From NCBI GenBank assembly GCA_946011705.1, contig CAMGCA010000089.1, positions 1 through 7,430 on the forward strand: a stretch of DNA of 7,430 bases, given 5' to 3'. The notes below the pieces were generated by a model, which was given only the letters and a program-made list of their open reading frames with translations, was not told the origin of the DNA and did not search any database. Both the position numbers and the translations under genes were made by a program. Position 1 is the stretch's first letter; each line of letters starts with the position of its first letter. Positions 5,386 through 7,430 of the stretch are shown in pieces. Origin of the DNA: an uncultured Clostridia bacterium (GTDB taxonomy: Bacteria; Bacillota; Clostridia; Oscillospirales; Oscillospiraceae).

Positions 5386-6210
5386 TCAGTTCAGATTCAG
5401 CTTTCTGTCCACCAGAGCGTACATGAGGAAGTAGCCGGCAACGGAAACCGCAGCCATCAACAACGCCATGCCACTGAAGCAGCGCAGCATCCACACTTTC
5501 TCGTCGGCGCCGGAGAAGACGCCCATGGCCATGGTGAAGCTGGTCACCATACTCAGCGCCACATGGATGCCGTAATACACGCCCACAGCCGCCAGAATCT
5601 TGTGCTTTTTGGCAAGGATGGAGCCGATGGTCACGGACAGCATCAGCGTTACCAGCTCACAGGCGCCGCCGGTGAGGACATTCACAAGGAGCAGGGCAAT
5701 GCCGCGGAAAATGTCGGAATTTTCCGCTTTCCCGATCTCCCTGCGAATCTCCGCCCAAACCTCCGGCAGAACCTCCCGAACCCGCTCATAAAAGCCCGGA
5801 ATGGCGGAAAACCCGATGAGCAGCCAGCCTGCCAGCGCGGCGCAGATGACGAAGAAGATGATGACCATGCCGATGGCGGTGTTTGCCATGCTGGCAAGCA
5901 GATTCTGGTGGGTGTTCACGGGTAAGGTGAAGGTCAGATAGCCTTCATCGGTAAACCGGCTCTTGTAAAACCTGCCGATGAGCAGGAACAACGCCGCCAC
6001 GCCTGTGACCGCCACCGCGATGATGGCGGCTATCATGGCAAGCACATTCAGAACAACGATGGCATGGTGCTGTGCATCTGCATAGCTGGCCGTGATCAGG
6101 TAGCGCATGGTGCCGCCGCCCAGCAGGCTGGCCCCCAGACAGACAAGGCACAGGGTTCCCAGCATCCCCCGGGTGGCCCGCCACTCATGCTTTAACAGTT
6201 TGGTAAACAT
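5386..6210 (-). CDS. ABC-2 type transporter permease
   Basis: This is the integral membrane half of an ABC exporter-type system, 274 residues, with no signal peptide. The N-terminus MFTKLLKHEWRATRG is the cytoplasmic amphipathic start seen in Firmicutes ABC-2 permeases. Six hydrophobic segments are visible at about 16-36, 49-79 (long), 105-134, 166-196, 205-233 and 244-266. The loop after the second carries FTDEGYLTFTLPV (86-98), a conserved feature of this permease group as I remember it. The ATG at 6210 has a strong GGAGGT six bases upstream that lies inside the ATPase gene; the two genes overlap by 19 nt. The substrate is unknown; related GntR-YtrA cassettes are often linked to cell-envelope stress or antimicrobial peptides, which here is only a suggestion. 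Confidence 0.88.
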   Translation of the reverse strand: MFTKLLKHEWRATRGMLGTLCLVCLGASLLGGGTMRYLITASYADAQHHAIVVLNVLAMIAAIIAVAVTGVAALFLLIGRFYKSRFTDEGYLTFTLPVNTHQNLLASMANTAIGMVIIFFVICAALAGWLLIGFSAIPGFYERVREVLPEVWAEIRREIGKAENSDIFRGIALLLVNVLTGGACELVTLMLSVTIGSILAKKHKILAAVGVYYGIHVALSMVTSFTMAMGVFSGADEKVWMLRCFSGMALLMAAVSVAGYFLMYALVDRKLNLN

Positions 6211-6902
6211 TTGAACACCTCCCGGAACAGTTCATCCAGCGACTTGCCCGTCTCTTCCCGGACAGCATCGGCTTCTCCCTTCTGAATCACTTTGCCCTGA
6301 TACAGGAACAGGAATTCATCCAGCACCCGCTCCACGTCGGAGATCAGGTGGGTGGAGATCAGCACCGTGGCGCTGGGGTCGTAATTGTTGATAATGGTAT
6401 TTAAGATGTAGTCTCTTGCCGCCGGGTCCACACCGCCGATGGGCTCGTCCAGCAGATACAGCCGTGCCCGGCGGGACATGGTCAGCACCAGCTGTACCTT
6501 TTCCTGCGTACCCTTGGACAGGGTGCGAAACCGTGCATCCGGGTCGATGCCCAGAGCGGTGAGCATCTGCTCTGCCCGCTGACGGTCAAAATCGGTGTAG
6601 AAGTCGCCAAAGAAGTCCAGCAGCTCCGTGACTTTTCTCTGACGGCTAAAACAGGTTCTGTCCGGCAGATAGGAGACCAAGGCCTTACTTTTGGGGCCGA
6701 TTTTCTCGCCGCAGATGGTGATTTCTCCGGCGGTGGGGGTCAGCAGGCCCGCCGCGATTTTGATAAAGGTGGTCTTGCCGCTGCCGTTGGGGCCAAGCAG
6801 GCCGATGATTTTGCCCGCTGGCAGCTCCAGATTCAGACCGTCCAGCGCCGGATTTCCGTGGTAGCGCTTGGTCAGGCCCGTGGCTTTCAACACTTCTTCC
6901 AT
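6192..6902 (-). CDS. ABC transporter ATP-binding protein (YtrB/BcrA-like)
   Basis: This cytoplasmic ATPase of 236 residues would power the permease encoded immediately downstream. Motifs in order: Walker A GPNGSGKT (37-44), a Q-loop region reading VSYLPDR (76-82), signature LSKGTQEKVQL (128-138), Walker B LYLLDEP with catalytic E153 (148-154), D-loop GGVDP (156-160), and H-loop STHL with H185. The usual Q-loop glutamine position carries D81, a variation I also associate with the YtrB-type group. Length is that of a bare nucleotide-binding domain with a short tail, which overlaps the permease start. The ATG at 6902 directly abuts the GntR stop (TAAATG), with AAGGAGG eight bases upstream inside the regulator gene, so the two are translationally linked. 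Confidence 0.95.
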   Translation of the reverse strand: MEEVLKATGLTKRYHGNPALDGLNLELPAGKIIGLLGPNGSGKTTFIKIAAGLLTPTAGEITICGEKIGPKSKALVSYLPDRTCFSRQRKVTELLDFFGDFYTDFDRQRAEQMLTALGIDPDARFRTLSKGTQEKVQLVLTMSRRARLYLLDEPIGGVDPAARDYILNTIINNYDPSATVLISTHLISDVERVLDEFLFLYQGKVIQKGEADAVREETGKSLDELFREVFKCLPNC

Positions 6903-7277
6903 TTACGATTCCTCCTTCTCTTTGTCCAATTCAAGCAGCAGCCGCGCCGCCTGAGATGGGGTAATGCCGAATACCATGAATTTTTCGGCGCATTCCCGCG
7001 CCAGTTCCTCCAAAATCCGCTCTTTCATTTCCTCCAAAACCTCCGGATTCTCCGTGACGGTGCGGCCGCTGGTGCCGCCGCCCACCAGCAGGCCCTCCCG
7101 TTCCAGTTCCGTCATGGCCCGCTGCATCGTATTGGGATTGACCTGGGCCGCGGCGGCTAGGTCACGGACGGAAGGAACCTTCCCTCCCGGGGGCAGCTCC
7201 CCCCGCAGAACCGCGCCTCGGATGTTCTCCATAATCTGCTGGTACACCGGGCGATCCCCTGAAAATTTCCAGTTCAT
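6903..7277 (-). CDS. GntR-family transcriptional regulator, YtrA subfamily
   Basis: This is a 124-residue DNA-binding protein that probably represses its own operon. The N-terminal winged helix-turn-helix runs from about 8 to 75 and shows DRPVYQQIMENIR, LPPGGKVPSVRDLA (28-41), VNPNTMQRAMTELEREGLL (46-64) and the wing GGGTSGRTV. The rest is a short helical tail rich in Glu (EVLEEMKERILEELAREC). It is too small for an FadR- or HutC-type ligand domain, which defines the YtrA class. ATG at 7277 is preferred to the in-frame GTG at 7283, because AGGAGGT sits five bases before the ATG and would overlap the GTG. First gene of the operon; a palindrome over the promoter start region fits autoregulation. 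Confidence 0.93.
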   Translation of the reverse strand: MNWKFSGDRPVYQQIMENIRGAVLRGELPPGGKVPSVRDLAAAAQVNPNTMQRAMTELEREGLLVGGGTSGRTVTENPEVLEEMKERILEELARECAEKFMVFGITPSQAARLLLELDKEKEES

Positions 7278-7297
7278 AGGCACCTCCTCTGTGCTAC

Positions 7298-7317
7298 TGT
7301 ATTAGTGCATTAGTACA
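7298..7317. promoter_or_regulatory. Probable operator for the YtrA-type repressor
   Basis: TGTATTAGTGCATTAGTACA is an imperfect palindrome (16 of 20 positions symmetrical, centre TGCA) that also contains a direct repeat of ATTAGT. It covers the end of the -10 box and the expected transcription start. Binding there would block RNA polymerase. The link to this regulator is inferred from position. Confidence 0.5.
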
Positions 7318-7343
7318 ATAACACACTCATGCAAAATTGTCAA
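7315..7343 (-). promoter_or_regulatory. Sigma-A promoter of the GntR-ABC operon
   Basis: Minus strand: a perfect -35 TTGACA (7343-7338), a 17-nt spacer ending TGTGT, and -10 TATTGT (7320-7315, four of six). Transcription would begin near 7308, about 30 nt before the ATG. This is the strongest promoter match in the window. Confidence 0.8.
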
Positions 7344-7370
7344 TAGGCAATTTGAAAAAAGTATGCAGCG

Positions 7371-7430
7371 TGCATCCAACCTGCATCCACCTTGTAGCAG
7401 AAGAAGAAACAGAAACAGAAATAGAAAAAG
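7371..7430. repeat. Short direct repeats and A-rich hexamer tract at the window edge
   Basis: TGCATCCA occurs twice (7371-7378 and 7382-7389). From 7405 a hexamer recurs: AGAAAC, AGAAAC, AGAAAT, AGAAAA. The minus strand is correspondingly T/C-rich. All three minus-strand frames enter from the edge open and stop before the promoter, so a gene end cannot be confirmed or excluded. No function is assigned. Confidence 0.4.

Overview
The window looks like ordinary chromosome from a GC-rich Clostridia member, most likely a gut Oscillospiraceae/Ruminococcaceae-type bacterium. This is inferred from strong AGGAGG-type ribosome sites, sigma-A-like promoters, a YtrA-type GntR/ABC-2 cassette, a 387-residue SerA with an ACT domain, a ProB without PUA domain, and an archaeal-type ApgM. 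All seven recognisable genes lie on the minus strand, so transcription runs from right to left. I see no phage, integrase, CRISPR array, rRNA or tRNA.

Layout in the direction of transcription: (1) 7430-7278 holds a low-complexity A-rich edge, a good sigma-A promoter and a probable operator. (2) 7277-5386 is a three-gene operon: a YtrA-subfamily GntR repressor, an ABC ATPase and a six-segment ABC-2 permease. It ends in two hairpins, the second a clear intrinsic terminator. (3) 5319-5172 contains an extended -10 promoter for apgM, which occupies 5171-3963 and encodes a cofactor-independent phosphoglycerate mutase or its homoserine-kinase-like relative. (4) 3962-3777 holds a 120-bp palindromic REP-doublet element and a probable promoter for serC. 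(5) serC and serA (3776-1520) form a tight pair 13 nt apart and are followed by a 14-bp hairpin. (6) 1519-1086 is a 434-bp gap with a possible promoter, several small hairpins and a second, inverted REP doublet. (7) proB (1085-315) overlaps proA by ATGA; proA runs off the left edge.

The metabolic genes form a coherent neighbourhood. If ApgM is a mutase it makes 3-phosphoglycerate, SerA oxidises that to 3-phosphohydroxypyruvate, and SerC transaminates it to phosphoserine. The final phosphatase SerB is not in the window. ProB and ProA make glutamate-5-semialdehyde for proline. The ABC cassette is an independent self-regulated transporter of unknown substrate.

I did not find a convincing new biological system. 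The most interesting non-genic signals are the two REPIN-like doublets, which share an identical 40-bp arm in opposite orientation; the apparent supply of the serC -35 box by the edge of one of them, with a 15-bp palindrome filling the promoter spacer; and the structured, gene-free stretch upstream of proB.
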